A stretch of 48,258 bases of DNA, taken from positions 1-48,258 of the IMG/VR virus record IMGVR_UViG_3300027976_000057, one strand, 5' to 3'. Positions within the stretch are counted from its first letter, which is position 1; each line of letters begins with the position of its first letter. Of this stretch, positions 41,519 through 48,258 are shown one piece after another. This stretch comes from a virus. The notes under the pieces are model-generated. The model was not told where the DNA came from. It did no database searches and worked only from the letters and a program-made list of their open reading frames with translations. The position numbers and the translations under genes are program-made.

Positions 41519-44467
41519 ATGGGTTATAAAGAAAATCTAGCTAGAGGGCTTCGTAATTTTTCTCCTTATTTTGGTTTAAAAACAGCATCAGACTTAATTA
41601 CAGCCAACCAACTTCAAAATGTGACTGGCGAACGTGGTGTAGAAAACCGTTCAGTTTTAGCTCCTTCTGCTATTTCGGGAAGAGTCATTGAGCTTTTAAT
41701 TGATACTTCTACAGGGGCCTTAACGACTCCTGAGTTGATCAGGGCGATCAACAATGTTACTCAAACGACCAGAACCGACTCAGGAACTACCGCTTCCGAT
41801 GAAATAAATCAAAGAGTAAAAATTGTCTACTCCAATGATTTATCTTTGCGGTTATCTAACAGTCCCAATGTCGTTAGTGGACTAGAGGGATTTTTGAGCA
41901 ACCAAGGAATGAACCGCTCCCCCGCAAACCCCACCAAACAACAACCTTCAATGTCGGCAATTCAGTTGTTTGATTCCAGAATCAGTCCGTGCATCAAAAA
42001 TTCTAATGCACTCATCATGTTCATGAATTTCGTTCCACTGGTAGAGTTAGTCAGATGCACACCTTTTTTGGACATTCAATTTATTACACCACGGAATCCC
42101 TTAGATGCAAACAAGCGCCTACAAACAACATCTTTAAATAAGTTTTTGCTAGGGGCAAAACAAATTTTATCAGAAAGCAGTGTTGAATACGACACAACTT
42201 TTGCAAACACAATCACCAATTCCGATGGAAGTATATCATCTGTTACCGGGATGGAGTTATTTACTACCCCCCAAACATTACAAAATCTTGGCGATACCAA
42301 TGTTTTCGACGCTTCTCTAAGAGCAAACCCAATTCGAGATAAAATGCGTCCTTTCATGACAATCGAAAGTCTTGTTATTGATATTGCTCCCTCCGGTGGG
42401 ATGAGTTGTTACAAAACCGCCAAACTCGCTGTAATTTTACACGATTCTTCAAGGTTGTCCGAAATTGCAGAAATGGTAAAACCAGATATGTATGGTCAAT
42501 CAGAAATTTTGCTTGACTACGGATGGCAACACCCCGATGACAGTACACGCAATAATCCTTACGGAGATTTAATGAATGGAATGCGTTGTAAAGAAAAATA
42601 TGCCATTGTTAATTCCACATTTGCTTTTGATGAAGTAGGACAAGTAAAACTCACGCTTCAATTAGCAATGAGATGTGCGACCGATTTAAATAATTTATCT
42701 ATTGCCTCTAGCGAGAGCGCCCGATCTGCTCAAGAAACCGTTGAGCGTATTTCTAGAGTCGTGGGTGAATTAAGAACCCACATGCGCTCAAACCCGTATC
42801 CCGGCACAGCCGAAATCCGAGGTTCACAAATTATCGACGCGGCCGAGGATGTTCGCAACCAAAGCCAATTCACCCCAGCCCTACGCACCGCTTTAAATGA
42901 ATTAGCGCAAACTGCTTCTAGGAGGTCTTCGCGAGGTCGCCAAGGCCACCAAACACAGAGCAGAACTGATTTACAACAAATTCTCTCGCAAGTTAGGAAT
43001 TTGTATGAAGGATCTAATTCTGCAATCTCTACGCTTCGAACGAGTATTGCTACAGAGATCGCAAGAAAAATGCAGCAAATGGCCAGATCATATGATCCGT
43101 TTCTCGAACCTTTGACGACGGAGGCAAGAGTTATCTCGGATTACCAAGAAAGGCCACGCCGTGCTGCCCGAGTTCGCGGCGCCAACATCAGGACTGATAG
43201 TTTCAATTCAACAGATATCGGTTCTAGTGCTAGTCGTGTATCGTTAGGAAAGCTTCTTCTGGAATTTGTTGGCGTCCCTTTGCTTTCAACTGGAAAATAT
43301 GATGACATCCAATGGATTTTCCATAAATTTAATTCTCATGCTTCCGACGCATCCAAGAAAAACATAGCAGGTTTCGATGTTGACATTGCTTGGTTTCAAG
43401 AGCAATTTATTGGTTTAAGAATGCAGAATATCGGTAGAACAGCTAACATGCCCGTGTCAGAGTTTATCTCATTTGTTACACACAATATCATTGAAGATTT
43501 TGCTGCAATTGATTATGGTTTAAGCGCAGTCTACCGCCATGAGAGAGACGAGGAAGGGCGCCCTGTAGTGCGCCCTGTGCGAGTAAACAATAGCTCCGAT
43601 ACTCGTATTGGGGGTGCTGAAATTGCTAACAACCTTGATGCCATCATGAGAACAAAAGTTGCTGATGGGGTTTTTAAAATGCCCTTAGTGGACATGTATT
43701 TTGAGAGTCTAGCCGGAGCCTCCATTGCAGACCCTGATTCTCGCGACCCCAATGGAAAAACCATTTTAAGAATTCATGTTTTTGATCGCCAAGCTTCTCC
43801 CTACGAAACTTACGGCTCTTTACTGGCTGCCTCCAGGGATGAGACAATGCTTTCTATCGGCAGGCTAGTCAACCAAGCACCACCTTCACTTGTTGAGCAA
43901 AACAACTTAGCACTCCAGAGTGCTATTCTAGGTGCCGCTCAGAGCGAGGCTGGATTGATTGTTGAAGATCCTCCTGGGTCACACATTTATAGAATCAATA
44001 AATCCCATAGAGAACTAAAAGAATTTGTGATGCAAACTGTTCCTTACATTGTTTATGGGACAAATGGGACAGCAATAAAAACAGCAAGCGTTCAAACTCT
44101 TCAAGACGCGGCGTTGACCACAGTCAACATGCTTAGAAGCGCCAGGACAGGAGCTCCTTTGGCCAGCGGAGAAGATGTTGGCGGCTTACCTTTAAGAGTG
44201 ACACCAACTGAAATGAGTATTTCTAGCTTCGGCTGCCCTTTGATTGATTTTGGACAACAATTTTTCTGTGATTTCAATACAGGAACGACTATTGATAACC
44301 TTTACGGGGTTGTTGGCTATTCTCACAGCTTTGCTCAAGGAAAGTTTGACACTGAAATCAAACTATCCCCGTTGGATGCTTATGGGTCTTATCAGTCTCT
44401 TCAGGCTGTCGTAGAGAATGCAGCCAGAGTCATCGGATCACAGACAGAAAATAACGGAACAACATGA
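41519..44467 (+). CDS. baseplate hub-type structural protein (982 aa)
   Basis: A 982-residue protein with several beta-rich regions (about 160-220, 280-340, 560-720 and 880-960) separated by a helical Arg/Ser/Gln-rich stretch (about 390-520). The C-terminal segment QQFFCDFNTGTTIDNLYGVV then GYSHSFAQGKFDTEIKLSPL resembles the ends of hub proteins of contractile tails, where a beta domain reads 'yrVtgvsHsi..G.f.T...l.p'. The place right after a LysM protein is where hub genes of Mu-, P2- and T4-like phages lie. No strong ribosome site precedes the ATG. A hairpin-rich gap follows. Confidence 0.72.
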   Translation: MGYKENLARGLRNFSPYFGLKTASDLITANQLQNVTGERGVENRSVLAPSAISGRVIELLIDTSTGALTTPELIRAINNVTQTTRTDSGTTASDEINQRVKIVYSNDLSLRLSNSPNVVSGLEGFLSNQGMNRSPANPTKQQPSMSAIQLFDSRISPCIKNSNALIMFMNFVPLVELVRCTPFLDIQFITPRNPLDANKRLQTTSLNKFLLGAKQILSESSVEYDTTFANTITNSDGSISSVTGMELFTTPQTLQNLGDTNVFDASLRANPIRDKMRPFMTIESLVIDIAPSGGMSCYKTAKLAVILHDSSRLSEIAEMVKPDMYGQSEILLDYGWQHPDDSTRNNPYGDLMNGMRCKEKYAIVNSTFAFDEVGQVKLTLQLAMRCATDLNNLSIASSESARSAQETVERISRVVGELRTHMRSNPYPGTAEIRGSQIIDAAEDVRNQSQFTPALRTALNELAQTASRRSSRGRQGHQTQSRTDLQQILSQVRNLYEGSNSAISTLRTSIATEIARKMQQMARSYDPFLEPLTTEARVISDYQERPRRAARVRGANIRTDSFNSTDIGSSASRVSLGKLLLEFVGVPLLSTGKYDDIQWIFHKFNSHASDASKKNIAGFDVDIAWFQEQFIGLRMQNIGRTANMPVSEFISFVTHNIIEDFAAIDYGLSAVYRHERDEEGRPVVRPVRVNNSSDTRIGGAEIANNLDAIMRTKVADGVFKMPLVDMYFESLAGASIADPDSRDPNGKTILRIHVFDRQASPYETYGSLLAASRDETMLSIGRLVNQAPPSLVEQNNLALQSAILGAAQSEAGLIVEDPPGSHIYRINKSHRELKEFVMQTVPYIVYGTNGTAIKTASVQTLQDAALTTVNMLRSARTGAPLASGEDVGGLPLRVTPTEMSISSFGCPLIDFGQQFFCDFNTGTTIDNLYGVVGYSHSFAQGKFDTEIKLSPLDAYGSYQSLQAVVENAARVIGSQTENNGTT

Positions 44468-44469
44468 CT

Positions 44470-44594
44470 TGAGAGGAGGGAATTCGAGATCCCTCAATCT
44501 GCTCAAGTGGCTAGCCACTGAGACAAGGAAAGCATATCCTTATCTCTTGTTTCTTTCTTTTTCTATCTCTTGGCGTCACCCCAGATCAGAGATA
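44470..44594 (+). terminator. cluster of hairpins including a likely terminator
   Basis: Four inverted repeats occur in 125 bases: GAGGGA/TCCCTC near 44475-44496, the perfect palindrome AGTGGCTAGCCACT (44506-44519), GAGACAAGGA/TCCTTATCTC (44520-44529 with 44537-44546, one mismatch) followed by TTGTTTCTTTCTTTTTC, and TATCTCT/AGAGATA (44564-44570 with 44588-44594). The third has the hairpin-plus-T-tract form of an intrinsic terminator. It marks the boundary between baseplate genes and DNA metabolism genes. Confidence 0.65.
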
Positions 44595-44626
44595 GCAAAC
44601 CGGGATGAAATGTATAGCAAAATAAA

Positions 44627-45919
44627 ATGACAGACAATATTATTAATATTCGCTTGATAGGCAACTCAATTGGCTCTTTTTATGAAGATCTTTTGGTTAA
44701 GTATCAAAATAATACATACCAATTTTCATGGATAAATCCCTCAAAAGATATTGATAAATCTTGGCTAGTCTATGGCGGAACAGAGTCACAATACCCAGGA
44801 CGGTGCATCGAGGAATTTTTGGAATTGCATGGCAAGGTTATTACCACAGCCATAAATAAAAAACCTCTACAGGAGTTTCGGGTTGTCGCCCACGCCTTGC
44901 CACCCTCTGAAATTCCGTGGCGCTACGCTCTTCCCAAAATAGACTACGCAACGTATATTAAATCACTAATAGAAGAAATCCTAGGTTGTTTGTTTCCTAT
45001 TTGGAATAACTTAGAAGGGGAATATTACAGAACAACATATTCACAAACTACAAAAGCTTGCGGGTATTTCCAGCCTGCCAAAATTAACGTTTCTTATTTC
45101 AGCGAACAAAAAAACAATTTCAATAATTCTTTAACTTCCGTTTTCGACTCATTCAAGCCAAATGAGGAAGGGTTCTCTAGGGCTCCCACCTACTCTAAAT
45201 CTAAAAGCAGGACTGGTAGGTTGATTACCACAAGCGGAGCGAATATGCTTTTGCTTGAAAAGAAACACAGGTCTAAAATTCTGGAATCTAGGTTCGGCAA
45301 GGACGGGCAAATCATTCAGCTTGATTACAAATCCTTGGAGCCGCGAGTTCTTTTGGGCTATCTCAACAAGAAAGAGGAAGCCGCACAACTCGACATCTAT
45401 GCTGACGCAGCCAAGAAATTTTCACTGACCATCCCAAGAAGCACGGTGAAAGATATCGTTCTATCAAAGCTCTATGGGGCTGGCAAGGAAAAGATTTTAA
45501 GCCTCCTTGGGGAGAATCCAGAATATGTGATGAATTGTATTAACGAGCATTTCTCTTTTAGGGAAATGACAAATATGTTGCAAGCGCAACATGATGAGTC
45601 TGGTAGAAAGATGATTCGAAATGCCTATGGACGTTGCATCAAAACAGACGACGTACAATCGAGAGTTTTTCTGAATTATTTTTGTCAATCAAGCGCTGTT
45701 GATGTGGCATTATTGGGATTCCATCAAATTTTGCTTTATTTAGAGAAATACCAGCTACTATCTTTAATAGTACCAATATTTTTTCTTCATGATGCCGTGC
45801 TGTTAGATGTTCACAAAGATGCGATGCCTGAAATATCGTTTCTAAAAATTATTGGGAGTCAAAACATCATGAAATTTGAAGACATCCAATTTTACTTAGA
45901 AGATAGCAATGTAACATGA
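44627..45919 (+). CDS. compact family A DNA polymerase-like protein (polymerase domain only)
   Basis: This 430-residue protein carries the palm and fingers motifs of DNA polymerase I in order: TGRL (196-199), motif A LDYKSLEPR with Asp233, O-helix-like R271...K275...Y283-G284, a GR motif (335-336), the helix NYFCQSSAVDVALLGF (350-365, like the 'N.P.QgtaaD' signature), and motif C LHDAVLLDV with His388-Asp389. The 190 residues before these are not recognisable and are too short for a 3'-5' exonuclease plus thumb. It may be a true minimal polymerase, one half of a split enzyme, or a specialised nucleotidyltransferase. The catalytic Asp residues are kept, so activity is expected. Its stop overlaps the next gene as ATGA. 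Confidence 0.8.
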   Translation: MTDNIINIRLIGNSIGSFYEDLLVKYQNNTYQFSWINPSKDIDKSWLVYGGTESQYPGRCIEEFLELHGKVITTAINKKPLQEFRVVAHALPPSEIPWRYALPKIDYATYIKSLIEEILGCLFPIWNNLEGEYYRTTYSQTTKACGYFQPAKINVSYFSEQKNNFNNSLTSVFDSFKPNEEGFSRAPTYSKSKSRTGRLITTSGANMLLLEKKHRSKILESRFGKDGQIIQLDYKSLEPRVLLGYLNKKEEAAQLDIYADAAKKFSLTIPRSTVKDIVLSKLYGAGKEKILSLLGENPEYVMNCINEHFSFREMTNMLQAQHDESGRKMIRNAYGRCIKTDDVQSRVFLNYFCQSSAVDVALLGFHQILLYLEKYQLLSLIVPIFFLHDAVLLDVHKDAMPEISFLKIIGSQNIMKFEDIQFYLEDSNVT

Positions 45920-46158
45920 AAGAAAAAATCAAAATATCAATCAAAAATGCACACTTAAAAGTGAAAGAATCTAAAAAACCATTTTTTGATCTAGCAATTT
46001 TTGTTTTTAGTGATTCCGAGCCAAAAATCATTACCATGCGAAGATATTTGCAAATTACTTTAGATCCATTTCACGCATTTTGGATTGGCAACAAAATCGA
46101 AGAGCCACTTCGCACTTATCTTTTAGCTTATTTCAACACTGCCAAACTTCCATTATAA
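45916..46158 (+). CDS. small hypothetical protein (80 aa) coupled to the polymerase-like gene
   Basis: An 80-residue basic protein with beta-type alternation (KIKISIKNAHLKV, FFDLAIFVF) and a helical end. The ATG overlaps the stop of the polymerase-like gene (ATGA), so the two are translated together. No family is recognised. The coupling suggests a role in the same process, such as an accessory factor. Confidence 0.65.
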   Translation: MKEKIKISIKNAHLKVKESKKPFFDLAIFVFSDSEPKIITMRRYLQITLDPFHAFWIGNKIEEPLRTYLLAYFNTAKLPL

Positions 46159-46204
46159 ATTTCCTACTCGGCATCGTAGGTCATCTTTCCAAAAGGACGC
46201 ACCT

Positions 46205-46819
46205 ATGACACCCCCCCAAGAAGATTCACTTGAAAAAATTACAAATAATTGGCAGCGATATCAAACATTTAGTAGAAAAACCGGCGCCACTCGACTCGAA
46301 GGAGTAAACAAGCTTCTAGAACATTTCGAAAATCGCCTCGCTGTAACTCCGTGTTCAGTTCGTAAAGAATATCACGGATCGTATATTGGTGGCTTGGTTG
46401 ATCACTCGCTACGATTAACTTCAAATATTGTTAATTTTAACAAGGTCTACAGCCTGACCGTTCCGATTGAAACTATGTTGTTTGTCGGTTTGTTTCACGG
46501 CCTTGGCAAAGTAGGAGATTTAGAAAAAGACTGTTTTCTAGAGCATCAATCAGATTGGCATGTTAAACAAGGAATTTTTTACGAGTTCAATAAAGAATTG
46601 TCATTTATGACGGTTCCTCATCGCACTTTATTTTTACTCCAACATTTCGGAATTACTCTTTCCGAAGAAGAATATACAACTATTTTGTTATCTGGCGATG
46701 TGAGCTCAGGGGAAGAATCCAAATACCTTCTGCAAGAGCCTCCATTGACCATGCTTTTCCAAGCAGCGGCACGTTTTACGATCAACCAAACCAAACAAAA
46801 ATCGTCCGTGTGTGGTTAA
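46205..46819 (+). CDS. HD-domain-like protein with an altered HD motif
   Basis: A 204-residue protein with the order of an HD phosphohydrolase: YIGGLVDHSLRLTSNI with His67, then LFVGLFHGLGKVGD, where the usual His-Asp pair reads His98-Gly99, then further His residues (H114, H119) and HRTLFLLQHFG. Phage HD proteins of this size often act on nucleotides. Loss of the metal-binding Asp suggests reduced or changed activity, unless other residues compensate. AAGGA lies 7 bases before the ATG. It lies between the polymerase-like operon and the SSB gene. Confidence 0.72.
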   Translation: MTPPQEDSLEKITNNWQRYQTFSRKTGATRLEGVNKLLEHFENRLAVTPCSVRKEYHGSYIGGLVDHSLRLTSNIVNFNKVYSLTVPIETMLFVGLFHGLGKVGDLEKDCFLEHQSDWHVKQGIFYEFNKELSFMTVPHRTLFLLQHFGITLSEEEYTTILLSGDVSSGEESKYLLQEPPLTMLFQAAARFTINQTKQKSSVCG

Positions 46820-47036
46820 AAAAATCATATACAGCCCAGAAAAAAGCAATATAACATACTAATTAAAGGCAAGGACACGATGCCTTATCGTTCGAAACAA
46901 ACGATTACAGACCCTTGAATCTACCAAGTGGTTTAAAATTCTGATCAGTCAGAAACTTGAAGAGCAATTCAACAAGTAGTTCATTTAACAATTCGGTTTG
47001 GGTGGCGACCCTAAAGACGCAACGGAGAATATAAAC
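46820..47036 (+). promoter_or_regulatory. 217-base structured leader of the SSB gene
   Basis: The gap before the gp32-like gene holds four small hairpins: AAGGC/GCCTT (46866-46870 with 46882-46886), ATCGTT/AACGAT (46887-46892 with 46900-46905), TTCTGA/TCAGAA (46939-46944 with 46949-46954) and TTGAA/TTCAA (46957-46961 with 46968-46972). It also holds a 12-codon frame (MPYRSKQTITDP) with AAGGA just upstream. T4 gene 32 mRNA is self-regulated through a leader pseudoknot, so a similar control is plausible. No tRNA fits here. Confidence 0.45.
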
Positions 47037-47891
47037 ATGGCAATCGATCTAGAAGCAATCAAACGTAAAATCGCACAACTTGAAGGCAAAACCAAGGGTA
47101 ACAGCAAATATCAGAAAAAAGTTTGGTTCAAACCCAAAGCCGGAAACGAATATTGCGTGCGAATCCTCCCCTTTGAAGGTACTGATGGGCAACCATTCAA
47201 AGAGATTTGGAGCTATCAAAACATTGGCGAGCATTTTTCGCTCCCAACTCTTCGCCAATACAAAGAACGCGATCCATTCGCGGAATTAATTGACACTCTG
47301 CGAGAAGAAAATACGCCAGAAAGTTTGGAAATGGCGAAGAAACTCTATCCGAAAATGCGTGCTTTCGCAGCCGTCATCATTCGTGGTGAAGAGGACAAGG
47401 GGCCGCAAGTTTGGGGTTTTGGCAAAACAATGTATCAAGCTATTCTTGAAAAAATGATGGATTCGGATTTCGGAGATGTAACAGACGTTGAAAAAGGTTT
47501 CGATCTTAAAGTAACCGTAAAACAAGTACAAGGAAAATCTGCACCAGACTACACTCTCTGTGCTTATCCTACAGATAAAAAAGCACAACCATCACCTCTG
47601 TCTACCAACAAAGCCAAAGCCGATAGCTGGTTGGCTTCTGTGCCGGACTTGAATGATCTCTTCAAAAAAAGAGATTATGACGAAATGAAAGGCATTCTTG
47701 AGGGTTGGCTAGGTGGTAGCGACGAAAAAACCGACAAAAAAGCAACGGGCAGCGTTGGTCTAGAAAAAACGAAAGCTCCTGCTCCAAGCGCGGGCATTAA
47801 AAAGCCTGCAACCGCCTCCCCAGCCCCCGCTGTTGATGATGTAGGACTTGACAGCATCGAAGACGCCTTGGCTGGTTTGAGCGACGACTGA
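47037..47891 (+). CDS. gp32: single-stranded DNA-binding protein (gp32-like)
   Basis: A 284-residue SSB of T4 gp32 type. A basic N-terminal helix (AIKRKIAQLEGK, about 6-17), the role of the cooperativity domain, leads into an OB-fold core beginning VWFKPKAGNEYCVRILPF. The C-terminus is a flexible Lys/Ala/Pro linker plus an acidic tip (VGLDSIEDALAGLSDD), which recruits partner proteins in gp32. The zinc-binding His-Cys3 set of T4 gp32 is absent; only two Cys are present. The start is the ATG with GGAG 9 bases upstream; a frame 13 codons longer has none. A strong terminator follows, then the recombinase gene. Confidence 0.88.
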   Translation: MAIDLEAIKRKIAQLEGKTKGNSKYQKKVWFKPKAGNEYCVRILPFEGTDGQPFKEIWSYQNIGEHFSLPTLRQYKERDPFAELIDTLREENTPESLEMAKKLYPKMRAFAAVIIRGEEDKGPQVWGFGKTMYQAILEKMMDSDFGDVTDVEKGFDLKVTVKQVQGKSAPDYTLCAYPTDKKAQPSPLSTNKAKADSWLASVPDLNDLFKKRDYDEMKGILEGWLGGSDEKTDKKATGSVGLEKTKAPAPSAGIKKPATASPAPAVDDVGLDSIEDALAGLSDD

Positions 47892-47941
47892 TAAAATCTC
47901 TTAGCTTCCTTATTTCTTAGCTTGTAACATTGATGTACGAC

Positions 47942-47976
47942 CACAAAAGGGCTCCTTAAACAAGAGCCCTTTTGTG
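47942..47976. terminator. strong bidirectional-type intrinsic terminator
   Basis: CACAAAAGGGCTC (47942-47954) pairs perfectly over 13 bases with GAGCCCTTTTGTG (47964-47976) around a 9-base loop. The stem carries A and T runs at its base, so each strand has an A-rich side before and a T-rich side after the GC core. It separates the SSB gene from the recombinase gene. Confidence 0.85.
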
Positions 47977-47994
47977 CATGAAAGGCTTATTTCC

Positions 47995-48258
47995 ATGGCT
48001 CCTCCGAAAAAAAATGCTCAACCCGCTGCTGCAAAAAACACTGATGACAATTCACTTTCCTCAGTAGATAATTTCGTTAACGATCTCGTGAAAGATCTAA
48101 ACAAGGAACATGGCGAAAGAATTGCTTACAATTTGGGCACAGATATGTCGCCAACCCATGTAGAACGCTGGATTTCTACGGGGTCTCGCCAATTGGATTA
48201 CATCATTTCGAACAAGCGAAATGGTGGAGTTCCCGAAGGACGCATCATCGAAATCTTC
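47995..48258 (+). CDS. uvsX: UvsX/RecA-like recombinase, 3' truncated by window end
   Basis: The first 88 residues are present. After a 20-residue Lys/Ala/Asn-rich lead comes a helix (VDNFVNDLVKDLNKEHG), then WISTGSRQLDYIISNKRNGG and VPEGRIIEIF, the signature preceding the Walker A loop in RecA/UvsX ('lsTGs..LD..i....GGiP.GRi.Ei.G'). The ATP site lies beyond the window. The ATG is preceded by AAAGG at about 9 bases. Adjacent to an SSB gene, it should form the presynaptic filament for recombination-dependent replication. UvsX is preferred over bacterial RecA from context only. Confidence 0.88.
   Translation, partial: MAPPKKNAQPAAAKNTDDNSLSSVDNFVNDLVKDLNKEHGERIAYNLGTDMSPTHVERWISTGSRQLDYIISNKRNGGVPEGRIIEIF

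Noticed and set aside
44418-44630. 70-residue plus-strand frame bridging the hub and polymerase-like genes
   Set aside because: It overlaps the end of the hub gene in another frame and runs through the hairpin cluster; no ribosome site and unnatural composition.
46861-46920. tRNA gene suggested by GTTCGAAAC near 46890
   Set aside because: The T-loop-like sequence sits in a 6-bp hairpin with the wrong register, and no acceptor stem or anticodon arm can be built around it.

Overview
The window is a piece of a large contractile-tailed bacteriophage genome of the T4-like (myovirus) type. The evidence is an almost continuous set of T4-type virion genes in near-T4 order: portal with an intein (gp20), prohead protease (gp21), scaffold (gp22-like), major capsid protein (gp23), neck proteins (gp13, gp14), tail terminator (gp15), two tail sheaths (gp18), tail tube (gp19), a gp26-like baseplate chaperone, a 1611-residue tape measure, baseplate proteins, then replication and recombination genes (a compact family A polymerase-like protein, gp32-like SSB and the start of a UvsX/RecA-like recombinase). 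No terminase, tRNA, integrase or CRISPR is visible. The host cannot be read from the sequence. The long tape measure and enlarged sheath, hub and capsid proteins suggest a virus larger than T4.

Layout. 1-834: 3' end of a collagen-like gene. 824-6060: a leftward block of eight tightly packed genes including a full-length group I chaperonin (GroEL), a small helical possible DNA-binding protein and a Gly-rich putative head protein. 6061-6116: a divergent control region with a perfect 19-base palindrome. 6117-16174: head assembly. 16175-18960: a patch of small genes, some leftward, with terminators and inverted repeats. 18961-31010: neck, tail terminator, twin sheaths, tube and two proteins of unknown function. 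31092-33090: baseplate chaperones interrupted by a thymidine kinase and a small antisense gene. 33137-44467: tape measure and baseplate. 44468-44626: a hairpin-rich boundary. 44627-48258: DNA metabolism.

How the parts fit. The portal nucleates a prohead filled by the acidic scaffold; the gp21-like protease matures it. The capsid protein, the scaffold C-terminus and several small proteins carry (L/I)-x-E sites, and several small proteins share a short basic/amphipathic N-terminus ending at such a site, which looks like a capsid-targeting signal. The phage GroEL keeps the ATPase and GroES/substrate-binding residues and may fold virion proteins. The polymerase-like protein, SSB and recombinase form the start of a replication/recombination module downstream of a terminator-like region.

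Points of most interest are the portal intein whose LAGLIDADG acidic residues are both Asn, the shared putative capsid-targeting N-termini, the phage GroEL, the tandem sheath paralogues, and the minimal family A polymerase. All functional calls come from reading the sequence and from remembered family motifs; no database search was run.
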